10,155 bases of DNA from JAMBLL01 sp964460075 (GCA_964460075.1 CAYWPC010000044.1:1-10155); one strand, 5' to 3'. Shown: positions 1 to 7,732, counted from the first letter of the stretch. Numbers and translations: made by a program. Notes: generated by a model from the sequence alone, not told the origin.

Positions 1-74
1 GCTGCCGTCTCGGGGGTGTCTGAGACACCTGTTTGGCCTTGTAGCCCTTGGTGCGTATGGGTTTTGTCGGTCAT
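1..74 (-). CDS. 5' end of an unidentified gene, truncated by the window edge
   Basis: An ATG on the minus strand at 74-72 lies eight bases downstream of a strong AGGAGG Shine-Dalgarno (plus strand 83-88) and opens a frame that stays open to base 1. Only about 24 residues are visible, beginning MTDKTHTHQGLQGQTG, a polar and probably disordered start. No domain can be recognised. The unusually good ribosome binding site is the main reason to call it. It points the same way as the sulfur operon but is separated from cysC by about 250 bp of non-coding sequence. A tandem repeat lies just upstream of its start, a layout found before transposase genes in some insertion sequences, so an IS gene is one possibility. 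Nothing in the visible residues proves that. Confidence 0.4.
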   Translation of the reverse strand, partial: MTDKTHTHQGLQGQTGVSDTPETA

Positions 75-115
75 GACCGGTTCCTCCTCAAATTCTGGAT
101 CTGTGGCCGTTGGGA

Positions 116-160
116 CCACTGTGTGCCCGCAAACTGGCCACTATGTGCCCGCAGATCTGG
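116..160. repeat. Two-copy tandem repeat, 22/23 bp
   Basis: Unit 1 is 116-137 and unit 2 is 138-160. Both start CCACT, carry TGTGCCCGCA, and end in CTGG. They differ by a G/A change and a short difference before CTGG. The repeat lies 42 bp upstream of the partial minus-strand gene at 1-74. Repeated short motifs near an end, followed by a transposase start, are known in IS21-type elements, but no second end is visible here, so that origin is only a guess. Confidence 0.5.
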
Positions 161-263
161 GCGTCGCGTCCGTCAATGGTCACCATACGACCTGGGTGGG
201 ACAGATCAGGAATCCGATGGTGGAGCTGGTGTGATCGCGTCAGAAGCGCGAAGGACTCCTGGG

Positions 264-325
264 CTAGCCGCAATCGCGCACCCCAACACCGCAACCACCC
301 AACCCCCGTGAAGAATCGCGGCTAG
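264..325. other. Inverted repeat with G-rich interior at the operon's 3' end
   Basis: CTAGCCGC at 264-271 is the exact inverted complement of GCGGCTAG at 318-325, and the right arm contains the cysC stop codon (322-324). On the operon strand the enclosed segment (307-281) has runs of 5, 3, 2, 2 and 4 guanines and could form a two-layer G-quadruplex. No T-run follows on either strand, so this is not a standard intrinsic terminator. It could still be a 3' stability structure or a transcription pause. With the adjoining 75-263 it makes up the gene-free stretch after the operon, where I see nothing else apart from the tandem repeat. Confidence 0.4.
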
Positions 326-951
326 TGGAGGAGAGATAGGACGGCTTCGGTGGCTGCGGCGAGGCTCGTGGCGGATGTGTCGATCGAGAGATCGGGGTTG
401 GGTGGTTCTTCGTATGGGGCGCTGATCCCTGTGAAGTTCTCGATCTTACCGGCCCTTGCCTTGGCATATAGTCCCTTGGTGTCGCGTTCTTCGCACACAT
501 GGAGGGGTGTGCACACGTGCACCTCGTAGAACGGCAGCCCGCCTTGTGCATGTTGGGCTTTGATCCTGTCTCGATCCTCGGCGTAGGGGCTGATCACGGG
601 GGCGAGCACGACGAGGCCTGCATCCGCCATGAGGCGAGCAACCTCGCCGACCCTTCGCACGTTCTCCTTGCGGTCCCGAGGCCCAAAGCCGAGGTCTGCG
701 TTGAGGCCGTGCCGCAGGTTGTCGCCGTCGAGCGTGTAGGCGGCACGCCCGGATGCGACGAGAGTCGTCTCACAACGCTGAGCGATGGACGATTTCCCGC
801 TGCCGGACAACCCGGTGAGCCACACGGTACAACCCGCGCCTTTCGTGATCTCTTCACGAGAGGCGCGGGTTACCTCGCAAGGATGCCATCGGATGTTGCC
901 TGTTGCAGCGCCGTCTGTGGCAGCGCCATCTGATGCGGCGTCATCGGTCAC
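322..951 (-). CDS. cysC: Adenylylsulfate (APS) kinase
   Basis: The enzyme phosphorylates APS to PAPS with ATP in the cytoplasm. The 209-residue product has the P-loop GLSGSGKS at 47-54, the DGDNLRHGL motif at 75-83, the LGFGPRDRKENVRR segment at 87-100, and the ISPYAEDR substrate loop around 120-127, all typical of CysC. Length is normal for a stand-alone kinase. The first 20 residues are an Ala/Asp/Thr-rich, imperfectly duplicated tail (DGAAT twice) not found in the core family. The start is GTG at 951-949, forming a GTGA overlap with the cysN stop; no clear Shine-Dalgarno precedes it, so translational coupling to cysN is likely. It is the last gene of the operon. Since the CysH here looks like an APS reductase, PAPS may serve sulfation instead of cysteine synthesis. 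Confidence 0.95.
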   Translation of the reverse strand: MTDDAASDGAATDGAATGNIRWHPCEVTRASREEITKGAGCTVWLTGLSGSGKSSIAQRCETTLVASGRAAYTLDGDNLRHGLNADLGFGPRDRKENVRRVGEVARLMADAGLVVLAPVISPYAEDRDRIKAQHAQGGLPFYEVHVCTPLHVCEERDTKGLYAKARAGKIENFTGISAPYEEPPNPDLSIDTSATSLAAATEAVLSLLH

Positions 952-2213
952 AGTGCAGCGCCGCCGATGATCCCGGCCCCTACCGTGTCGTTGGTGTCTT
1001 CGTCGATGAGGATGAACGATCCGGTCTGGCGGTTCTTGCGGTACTCGTCGAAGAACAGCGGCGCTGTTGTGCGCAGCGTGACCCGTCCGATCTCGTTGAG
1101 GCCGAGTGCTGTTGCGTCATCGACCCGGTGCAGCGTCGACACGTCGAAGCGGTATTGGAGGTCCCTCACGAGCGCCCGTGCCGACTTGGTTGTGTGTTTG
1201 ATCCCGAACTTTGAGCCTGGGTGCAGCTTCACCGTATCGGACATCCATGTGACGATGGCGTCGATGTCCTGGCCAACCTGGGGCTGGTTGTTGGGGCGGC
1301 AGATCATGTCGCCACGTGAGATGTCGATGTCGTCTTCGAGGCGGATGGCCACGGAAAGCCCTGCGGGGGCCTCCTCGAGCGGCCCGTTGCAGGTGTCGAT
1401 CGATGCGATTCTCGATTCGAAGCCTGAGGGCAGCACCACGACGTCGTCTCCCTGGCGGAACACACCCGAGGCGATCTGGCCCGCATAGCCGCGGTAGTCC
1501 TGATGCTCCATGGTGTGTGGCCGGATCACGTACTGGACGGGGAACCTGGCGTCGATGAGGTTGCGGTCCGAGGCGACATGGATCGTCTCGATGATCCCGA
1601 GCAGCGGCGAGCCCGTGTACCAGGGCATGTTCATCGAAGCGTCAACGACGTTGTCGCCGACCAAGGCAGATACCGGTACGAAGCGGAGGTCTGGGATGTC
1701 GAGACGGGCGGCGAAGCTACGGAACTCGTTCGTGATGTCGTTGTACACGTTCTGGGCGTAGTCGACGAGGTCCATTTTGTTGACACACAGGACCAGGTGC
1801 GGCACCCGAAGCAGCGAAGCGATGAACGCGTGGCGGCGTGTCTGTTCCAGCACACCCAAGCGGGCGTCGACGAGCACGAGAGCGATGTCTGCGGTTGAGG
1901 CCCCCGTCACCATGTTGCGGGTGTACTGGACGTGGCCCGGCGTGTCGGCGAGGATGAACTTGCGCTTCGGTGTTGCGAAGTATCGGTAGGCAACGTCGAT
2001 GGTGATGCCCTGTTCGCGTTCGGCCCGCAGCCCATCGGTGAGCAGTGCAAGGTCCACGTAGTCGGTGCCGCGCCGTTTCGATGCGTCCTCGATCGCTTCG
2101 AGCTGGTCCGTAAAGATCTGTTTCGTGTCGTACAGCATCCTCCCGATGAGGGTGCTCTTGCCGTCATCAACGGACCCCGTCGTTGCGAGACGGACGAGTT
2201 CTGTGTGCCCCAT
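948..2213 (-). CDS. cysN: Sulfate adenylyltransferase subunit 1 (GTPase)
   Basis: This is the GTPase subunit of ATP sulfurylase; GTP hydrolysis drives APS formation by CysD. The 421-residue product carries the EF-Tu-like G motifs: GSVDDGKST at 13-21 (P-loop), GITID at 69-73, DTPGH at 90-94, and NKMD at 145-148. Elongation-factor-like beta-barrel domains follow. There is no C-terminal kinase fusion; CysC is a separate overlapping gene, unlike the fused CysNC of mycobacteria. The start ATG shares one base with the cysD stop (TGATG), and a GAGAGGG ribosome binding site lies about nine bases upstream within cysD. It is somewhat shorter than E. coli CysN, but all catalytic motifs are present. Confidence 0.96.
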   Translation of the reverse strand: MGHTELVRLATTGSVDDGKSTLIGRMLYDTKQIFTDQLEAIEDASKRRGTDYVDLALLTDGLRAEREQGITIDVAYRYFATPKRKFILADTPGHVQYTRNMVTGASTADIALVLVDARLGVLEQTRRHAFIASLLRVPHLVLCVNKMDLVDYAQNVYNDITNEFRSFAARLDIPDLRFVPVSALVGDNVVDASMNMPWYTGSPLLGIIETIHVASDRNLIDARFPVQYVIRPHTMEHQDYRGYAGQIASGVFRQGDDVVVLPSGFESRIASIDTCNGPLEEAPAGLSVAIRLEDDIDISRGDMICRPNNQPQVGQDIDAIVTWMSDTVKLHPGSKFGIKHTTKSARALVRDLQYRFDVSTLHRVDDATALGLNEIGRVTLRTTAPLFFDEYRKNRQTGSFILIDEDTNDTVGAGIIGGAAL

Positions 2214-3256
2214 CAGAAGTAGCCCTCTCGCTTGCGGTCTTCCATTGCGGCCTCAGCGGTGCGGTCGTCCGCCCGTGACGCGCCACGTTCGGTGATGCGG
2301 GTCGCAGCCACCTCGGCGATGATCTCGTCCACAGTCGAGGCGGTGGATGAGAAAGCCCCGGTGCATGACATGTCTCCAACGGTGCGGAACCGCACGGTGG
2401 CTTCGAACACCTCTTCGCTCTCGAGGCGTGTGATGTAGTCCGAGTCTGCCATCAACAGGCCGTCACGTTCGAATACCATCCTGATGTGCGAGAAGTAGAC
2501 GGATGGCAGGTCGATGCCCTCGGCTCCGATGTACTGCCACACATCCATCTCAGTCCAGTTCGAGATCGGGAACACACGCAGATGCTCACCGTTGCGATGC
2601 CGCCCGTTGTAGAGGCTCCACAGTTCCGGCCGCTGGTTCTTGGGGTCCCACTGGCCGAACTCGTCACGGAACGAGAACACCCGCTCCTTGGCCCGAGCTT
2701 TTTCCTCGTCCCGACGTGCACCGCCGAACACGGCGTCGAAACGGTTCTCCGTAATGGCCCGAAGAAGCGGCTCGATCTGGAGCCTGTTCCGCGACGTGTT
2801 CACACCGTCCTGCTCGGTGACCCTGCCCGCATCGATCGCTGCCTGAACGGAAGCAACGATCAGATCGACCCCCAGCTCGGACACCGTGGCATCTCTGAAG
2901 GCAAGCACCTCAGGGAAGTTGTGCCCCGTGTCGACATGCATCACAGGAAACGGAAGCCGTGCCGGGTGAAACGCCTTCACCGCAAGGCGCAGCAGTAGCG
3001 CCGAGTCCTTGCCGCCTGAAAACAGCAGCACAGGCCGCTCCGCCTCAGCAACCGCCTCCCGGATGATGTGAATCGATTCGGCTTCGAGCGCATCAAGATG
3101 GGTGATCTGATAGCTCACGTCTGGCGTCGTAGCTGGAGCCGATGGTGAGTGATCAGTGCTTATCAAGGAGGCTCCCACATTCGGTTCCACCATCGGCTCG
3201 ACCTTTGCGAAAATGTCGTCGCCTTGGACGGGATGGGTACCAGTTCGGATACTCAT
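2213..3256 (-). CDS. cysD: Sulfate adenylyltransferase subunit 2
   Basis: This is the catalytic subunit that transfers AMP from ATP to sulfate. It belongs to the PP-loop ATPase family: SGGKDS at 80-85, the HVDTGHNFPE segment at 107-116, and a C-terminal region ending in DRKREGYF, all characteristic of CysD. At 347 residues it is about 45 longer than typical CysD. The family core begins near residue 51 (ITHLDALEAESIHIIRE), leaving a 50-residue N-terminal extension that is Pro/Ser/Thr-rich towards its end. The upstream start is preferred because its ATG overlaps the cobA stop as ATGA (3256-3253), the junction style of the whole operon. An internal ATG at residue 22 is the main alternative. Function is certain; the exact N-terminus is less so. 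Confidence 0.95.
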   Translation of the reverse strand: MSIRTGTHPVQGDDIFAKVEPMVEPNVGASLISTDHSPSAPATTPDVSYQITHLDALEAESIHIIREAVAEAERPVLLFSGGKDSALLLRLAVKAFHPARLPFPVMHVDTGHNFPEVLAFRDATVSELGVDLIVASVQAAIDAGRVTEQDGVNTSRNRLQIEPLLRAITENRFDAVFGGARRDEEKARAKERVFSFRDEFGQWDPKNQRPELWSLYNGRHRNGEHLRVFPISNWTEMDVWQYIGAEGIDLPSVYFSHIRMVFERDGLLMADSDYITRLESEEVFEATVRFRTVGDMSCTGAFSSTASTVDEIIAEVAATRITERGASRADDRTAEAAMEDRKREGYF

Positions 3257-3975
3257 GACTTCACCAGGCCAAGGGCCACCCCTTGGCTAACTGCACCGAC
3301 GATCCATACCGCAGGAGACGAGACGACCGTGGTTCCCTCCGCCACTTCTCCGAGCGTCGAGCACACGTGACGTTCGGTACTCGTTGTTCCCCGTTCGATG
3401 AACATCGTTGACTCGGATCCAAGACGACCTGCCGCGATCAGGGCGGTGGCGATGCTGGCTCTGTTGCCGACACCCATCAAGATGACCAATGTGTCGATCG
3501 CCACATACTGTGCCCAATCAGTGTCGCCCGTGGCTCGCTGACCGGTGACGACGGCGAATCCGGCAGCCACGCCGCGGCTGGTCACGGGGACCCCGGCGCT
3601 GGTGGGCACTCCTAGTGCGGAGGTGATTCCTGGAACGATCTCCACGTTGATGCCGTGGGCGCGAAGATGGCTTGCCTCTTCGGCGCCGCGGCCGAAGACC
3701 AACGGGTCACCGCCTTTGAGACGCACAACGGAGTCGTGGTTCCTTGCTGCGGCGACCAACAGCTCGTTGATGGTGTCCTGGCGAGTTGCGATTTCACCTG
3801 GTTTCTTTCCAACGTCGATGACTCGGACTCCATGTCGAGGGAGTTCGAGGATGTCACTGGAAATGAGCCTGTCGTGGAACACCACATCGGCGGTGCCCAA
3901 TAAGCGTCGTGCTTTTACCGTCAACAGCTCTGGGTCGCCTGGACCGGCGCCTACGAGATACACCGTGCCGCTCAT
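3253..3975 (-). CDS. cobA: Uroporphyrinogen-III C-methyltransferase (SUMT)
   Basis: The enzyme uses two S-adenosylmethionines to convert uroporphyrinogen III to precorrin-2, the first committed step to siroheme. The 240-residue product shows the family signatures GAGPGDPELLT at 9-19, RLKGGDPLVFGRGAEE at 85-100, and GITSALGVPTSAGVPVTSR around 116-134. Its length matches single-domain SUMTs, so this is the methyltransferase half of what enterobacteria carry as one CysG protein; the other half is the first gene of this operon. Start and stop overlap neighbours by ATGA on both sides (cysH upstream, cysD downstream). No strong Shine-Dalgarno is seen, so coupling is likely. Being inside the sulfate operon, its product is expected to feed siroheme, although precorrin-2 could also enter cobalamin synthesis. 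Confidence 0.95.
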   Translation of the reverse strand: MSGTVYLVGAGPGDPELLTVKARRLLGTADVVFHDRLISSDILELPRHGVRVIDVGKKPGEIATRQDTINELLVAAARNHDSVVRLKGGDPLVFGRGAEEASHLRAHGINVEIVPGITSALGVPTSAGVPVTSRGVAAGFAVVTGQRATGDTDWAQYVAIDTLVILMGVGNRASIATALIAAGRLGSESTMFIERGTTSTERHVCSTLGEVAEGTTVVSSPAVWIVGAVSQGVALGLVKS

Positions 3976-5264
3976 GTCGGCTCAGGGCTTTGGATGTGGA
4001 GTCCACACTCGACCTTGGCCCCCTGCCAACGCCCTTCACGGTCGTCGGCGTTGGCAAACGTCGGGATGGTGCACGGGGCACATCCGATGCTGGTGTAGCC
4101 CTTGCTGTAGAGCGGGTGACGTGGAAGCCTGTGGTGGTCTGCGTAGCGCTCAACGGCGTCCCAGGACCATCCGAGCATCGGGTTCACCTTCGCAATGGTC
4201 TGGCCGCCTTCGAGCACGGAGCCGGTGACCGGCTGCAACGTCGAGCGGAGTGCAGACTGATCCCGGCGCACTGCGGCGAACCAGGTGTCGTACCCGCTGA
4301 GGGCTCGTCCGACGGGTGCCACCTTGCGCAGGTCGCAGCAAAGGTTCGGGTCGGTGTCGTGGAGAACGCCGTGGACCGCCTCATGGTCGATGACACTGTT
4401 GCGCGGCGAAACGATCTGCAGGTTGAGATCCCACGCCTGTCGCAATTCATCAATGAATCTGAGCGTCTCGGGGAAGTGATACCCGGTATCGGCAAACACG
4501 ACCGGGATGGCGGGTGCCGTCTCCTTGATGAGATGGAGCAGGACCAAGCCACCAATCTGGCCTGACACGGTGATCACGGGAGCCTTGGACACGGTGAGCG
4601 CCCTGCCGATCAGGTTGCGAGCCTGGGCCACCGGATCACCCCACGAGAGTGGGAGGATCTGATCGAGATCTGTCCGCCCCGACGCATGTATCGCCTCATC
4701 GACGAGTCGTGCGGGTACCACAGACAGTTCGGGAATCACAGAGATCCCTGTCGGTGTCATCTTGCGAATCGTCTTCGCAAGCACATCAACTACCTTGCTC
4801 CCGAGGCGCTCAGCCGCGTCGTCGAGTTGTGTCTCTAGGAACACGAGAGCGACAGTGTCCTCGTATACCTGGACCTCTTGATCCGAGCCGAGCCGCTGCT
4901 TGCAGATGATCGACCGGACCCTGTCGACGGCACGATCGTTGTATCCCGCACGGATCAGGATCTCGGACGCAGCGTGGGCGTGGATCTGTGTGCGGTTGGC
5001 TCTCCAGGCGAGGTAGCCCACCCGTCCGTCAGGGTATTTCGACCGTGGCGCCTCCCACCGGCGCAGGTGGTGAGCCCTCGCAGCGAGAAGTAGCAACTCT
5101 GATGGGTGAATCGCCAGACGGCGGACCCACCGGGTAGCGGCCCTGCCCTGAGCCAACGCGAGCGGCTCCTCGACACCATTGATGATGACACGGTTCGGGT
5201 CCTTGGCGTTGGCGGCATCGATTGCGGCCACGACCGAGAGATAACGCTTGCTTGTCAGAGGCAT
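3972..5264 (-). CDS. cysH: DUF4202 domain fused to APS reductase (CysH)
   Basis: A 430-residue two-domain protein. The C-terminal part (about 205-430) is a phosphoadenylyl/adenylyl-sulfate reductase: SGQIGG P-loop variant at 234-239, DTGYHFPET at 259-267, CC at 309-310, CAPC at 395-398, and ECGLH with the catalytic Cys at 420. The paired CC/CxxC cysteines are the [4Fe-4S] ligands of APS reductases, so the substrate is probably APS, reduced to sulfite. The N-terminal part (about 5-170) matches the uncharacterised DUF4202 family as I know it: AIDAANAKDPN at 14-24, HLRRWEAPRSKYP at 66-78, GRVGYLAWR at 80-88, and KTIRKM at 164-169. The fusion roughly doubles normal CysH length. The start overlaps the reductase gene upstream by 10 bp and the stop overlaps cobA by ATGA. 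Reductase function is very likely; the DUF4202 role is unknown. Confidence 0.92.
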   Translation of the reverse strand: MPLTSKRYLSVVAAIDAANAKDPNRVIINGVEEPLALAQGRAATRWVRRLAIHPSELLLLAARAHHLRRWEAPRSKYPDGRVGYLAWRANRTQIHAHAASEILIRAGYNDRAVDRVRSIICKQRLGSDQEVQVYEDTVALVFLETQLDDAAERLGSKVVDVLAKTIRKMTPTGISVIPELSVVPARLVDEAIHASGRTDLDQILPLSWGDPVAQARNLIGRALTVSKAPVITVSGQIGGLVLLHLIKETAPAIPVVFADTGYHFPETLRFIDELRQAWDLNLQIVSPRNSVIDHEAVHGVLHDTDPNLCCDLRKVAPVGRALSGYDTWFAAVRRDQSALRSTLQPVTGSVLEGGQTIAKVNPMLGWSWDAVERYADHHRLPRHPLYSKGYTSIGCAPCTIPTFANADDREGRWQGAKVECGLHIQSPEPT

Positions 5265-7036
5265 TCGGCTTCACCCAATTTCACGTCGAAGGGGAGAACC
5301 TCATCGAAGTCGACGTAATGATTCGGGCTCTCCTCCGGTGGTGGAAGCGTGATGATGTCGCGCAGCTGCTCGACGATCACCGGCGCACCACCAATGCGGT
5401 CCAGCCACTCTCGAAACGGCTCACCGCTGTGACGTTCGGCCACGAATCGGCCCACGATGCGGGTCACCGTCTCGGGAACGGATTTCGCCGGCAGCCGCGC
5501 CGCTCGTACCCCGAAGTGCACCTGTTGCTGTCCGAGGTGGCCGCCGAGAAACATCTGATAGCCCGGCGCAGATCGGCCGTGTGCCCTTTGCTCTGCACCG
5601 TGGAAGCCGATGTCGGCCACATGATGCTGGCCACACGAGTTGGGGCATCCCGAGACGTTGATGCGCACACCACCCACCTCGGCAAGACCGTCAGCTTCCA
5701 GTTCCTCGTCAATGGCCTTCGCCAGGCCCCTCGACTGAGTCACACCGAGGTTGCAGGTGTCGGCACCGGGGCACGCGACGATGTCGCGAATCAGCTCCGC
5801 CCCTGGGCGGGCCATGTCAAGGGCCGCGAGTTGCTCATAGACGAACGGTAGATCGACGTCTTGGAGGTTTCGGAACACGAAGTTCTGACGGTTGGTGACC
5901 CGAACATCGGCGTCGAGGTCGCGTTGGAGAGCAGCAAGTCCCCTGAACTGGTCACCTGAGATGTCACCGAGCTTCGCCGTTGCATATGCCGACACGGAGC
6001 CGTTGGCAGCCCCGCGAATCACGTTGGCTGAAGTCCATCGGCTGTACGGATCTGTCGCCACGATGCGGATCGGGACGCCGTGACCGATCCGTGTCGGGTC
6101 CTGCCCCAAGTCGCGGCCGGCCGGCGCGTCGCCGGCTGCAAGGACCTCGCTGGGGATTCCGCCGGGGAACGTCGCCGACGCCGGCAAGAGGCGTCGGATG
6201 TTCGAAATCCGGTGCCGAATCTCAACGATTCCCAGCGTGTCGACCAGCCACTTCATCCGCGCCCGAGACTTGTTCTCCCTGTTCCCTGACTGGTCGAAGA
6301 ACCGCAGCACCGCTTCGAGGGTCGGCAGCAGATCTTCCCGCCTGGTGAACTCCTCGAGAGCGAGCGCAGGGTGCGGATTCGCCCCCAAACCGCCGGCGAC
6401 GAAGATGCGGAATCCGGATTCGATACATCCGTCGGGTTGCTTGCGAGTGGCGGCGATCACACCAACATCGTTGAACATGGCCTGTCCGCAATCTGTCGTG
6501 CACCCCGAGAAGTTGATCTTGAACTTCCGCGGCATCCGCTGCGACAACGGGTTGCGAATGAAGTATCGAGTGGTCGCCTCCGCCCAGGGTGAGACATCGA
6601 GTATCTCGAACGGGCACGCCCCAGCCAAGTGGCATCCTTGGATCGTGCGCACGGCGTCACCGCACGCCTCACGCGTCGCTAAGCCTGCCGCTCCCATCAC
6701 CCTCATAGCCGCAGACACCCGTTCGAGTTGGACATAGTGGAACTGGATGTTCTGGCGCGTCGTGATGTGCCCCCAGCCACGCGAGAACTCGTCTGCAATG
6801 TACGCGAACATTTCGAGCTGGCCTGGGTGCAGCGCACCATAGGGGATCTTCACTCTGAGCATCTGGTTGTGCCCACCCTGGCGCTGCCCGTACACCCCAC
6901 TCGTCAGGCGAAACACCTTGAAGGTTTCTTCGTCGACGTCACCGGCGAGATATCGCTCGAGCATCGACTCCCACCGTTCAATGTCGGCGGCGATGTCGGG
7001 ATCGGTAACTATCGTGTCGGGTTGGGTCACTGTCAT
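5255..7036 (-). CDS. Siroheme/[4Fe-4S] sulfite (nitrite) reductase, ferredoxin type
   Basis: It performs the six-electron reduction of sulfite to sulfide (or nitrite to ammonia). The 593-residue product has the duplicated ferredoxin-like/siroheme architecture of the family. The cluster-siroheme ligands are C422 and C428 (CPGADTC) and C464 and C468 (GCPNSCGQ). The DNA shows a strong GGAGGA ribosome binding site six bases before the ATG, which also overlaps the sirC stop as ATGA. No flavoprotein subunit is in the window, so ferredoxin is the likely donor. Sulfite is the probable substrate because all neighbours are sulfate-assimilation genes, but sequence alone does not exclude nitrite. An oddity is a second CxxxxxC...CxxxC set in the N-terminal half (C135, C141, C179, C183). 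Y49 (GVYGQR) and C125 (EACGD) may correspond to the Tyr-Cys crosslink pair of the M. tuberculosis enzyme. Confidence 0.93.
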   Translation of the reverse strand: MTVTQPDTIVTDPDIAADIERWESMLERYLAGDVDEETFKVFRLTSGVYGQRQGGHNQMLRVKIPYGALHPGQLEMFAYIADEFSRGWGHITTRQNIQFHYVQLERVSAAMRVMGAAGLATREACGDAVRTIQGCHLAGACPFEILDVSPWAEATTRYFIRNPLSQRMPRKFKINFSGCTTDCGQAMFNDVGVIAATRKQPDGCIESGFRIFVAGGLGANPHPALALEEFTRREDLLPTLEAVLRFFDQSGNRENKSRARMKWLVDTLGIVEIRHRISNIRRLLPASATFPGGIPSEVLAAGDAPAGRDLGQDPTRIGHGVPIRIVATDPYSRWTSANVIRGAANGSVSAYATAKLGDISGDQFRGLAALQRDLDADVRVTNRQNFVFRNLQDVDLPFVYEQLAALDMARPGAELIRDIVACPGADTCNLGVTQSRGLAKAIDEELEADGLAEVGGVRINVSGCPNSCGQHHVADIGFHGAEQRAHGRSAPGYQMFLGGHLGQQQVHFGVRAARLPAKSVPETVTRIVGRFVAERHSGEPFREWLDRIGGAPVIVEQLRDIITLPPPEESPNHYVDFDEVLPFDVKLGEAECL

Positions 7037-7725
7037 GTGAGATCCTCCACATGTCGAGAAATGATTGGATCTGGCTCGAGCCCGAATGCGCTGCGAAGCA
7101 CGGAGCGGCCACTGTTGTTGTCGCCAGCAGATATGGCCTCGAAGGCACGATCGAGAGCTTCACCCCAGCCCGGCAGCTCGGACGTACCACTGATGAGCCG
7201 CATTTCTGATCGCGCTTCGGCAGCGATGTCGAGGAGTATGCGGTACCGCCAATCGAGCTCGGATTCGAGCCGCTCTCTCAGCCACCTCGCCACAGCAGGA
7301 CTCCGGCTCCCGGTAGATACCGACACAGTGAAATCGCCCGCACGAGCAACAGCGGGCAGGATGAAGTCGCAGTTCGGTGGATCATCCGCCGAGTTCACCA
7401 ACACGCCGAATCGGCGAGCATCGGCTGCCACTCGGGCATCGACAGCGGCGTTGCCCGTCGCGGTTACGATCAGGCGATGGCCCGATATGTCAGACGACCG
7501 GTACGGCCGCTTCTTCCAGACGATCGTGCTATCGGTGGCAAGCCCGATTGTTGCCTGCGGTGCCACCACAGTCACGTGAGCTTCTGCGTGCTGTAGACGG
7601 CGGACCTTGTGTTCCCCGACATGTCCACCGCCAACCACAAGGCACGGGTGACCGCGAACGATCACGTTGATCGGGTACGTCGGTGGAATCGGTGCCGGGG
7701 ACCGGCTGTCGTCGGGGAAGGTCAC
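7033..7725 (-). CDS. sirC: Precorrin-2 dehydrogenase (siroheme synthase N-terminal type)
   Basis: The enzyme oxidises precorrin-2 to sirohydrochlorin with NAD and, if bifunctional like Met8p or the CysG N-terminal half, also inserts iron to give siroheme. No separate ferrochelatase is in the window. With the start used here the product is 230 residues: a Rossmann motif VVGGGHVG at 30-37, NSADDPPNCDF at 111-121 with the likely catalytic Asp at 114, and STGSRSPAVARWLRE from 137. The GTG at 7725-7723 is chosen because it sits eight bases after AGGAG (plus strand 7734-7738); a TTG six bases further upstream leaves only two bases of spacing. It is the first gene of the operon and overlaps the sulfite reductase gene by ATGA. 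Its Shine-Dalgarno can pair with a cysteine-codon segment upstream. Confidence 0.92.
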   Translation of the reverse strand: MTFPDDSRSPAPIPPTYPINVIVRGHPCLVVGGGHVGEHKVRRLQHAEAHVTVVAPQATIGLATDSTIVWKKRPYRSSDISGHRLIVTATGNAAVDARVAADARRFGVLVNSADDPPNCDFILPAVARAGDFTVSVSTGSRSPAVARWLRERLESELDWRYRILLDIAAEARSEMRLISGTSELPGWGEALDRAFEAISAGDNNSGRSVLRSAFGLEPDPIISRHVEDLT

Positions 7726-7732
7726 GTTCAAG

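Noticed and set aside
499..933. Long plus-strand frames opposite cysC, and similar long frames opposite cysN, cysD, cysH and the reductase
   Set aside because: They are antisense shadows of well-supported genes in high-GC DNA, without ribosome binding sites or known motifs.
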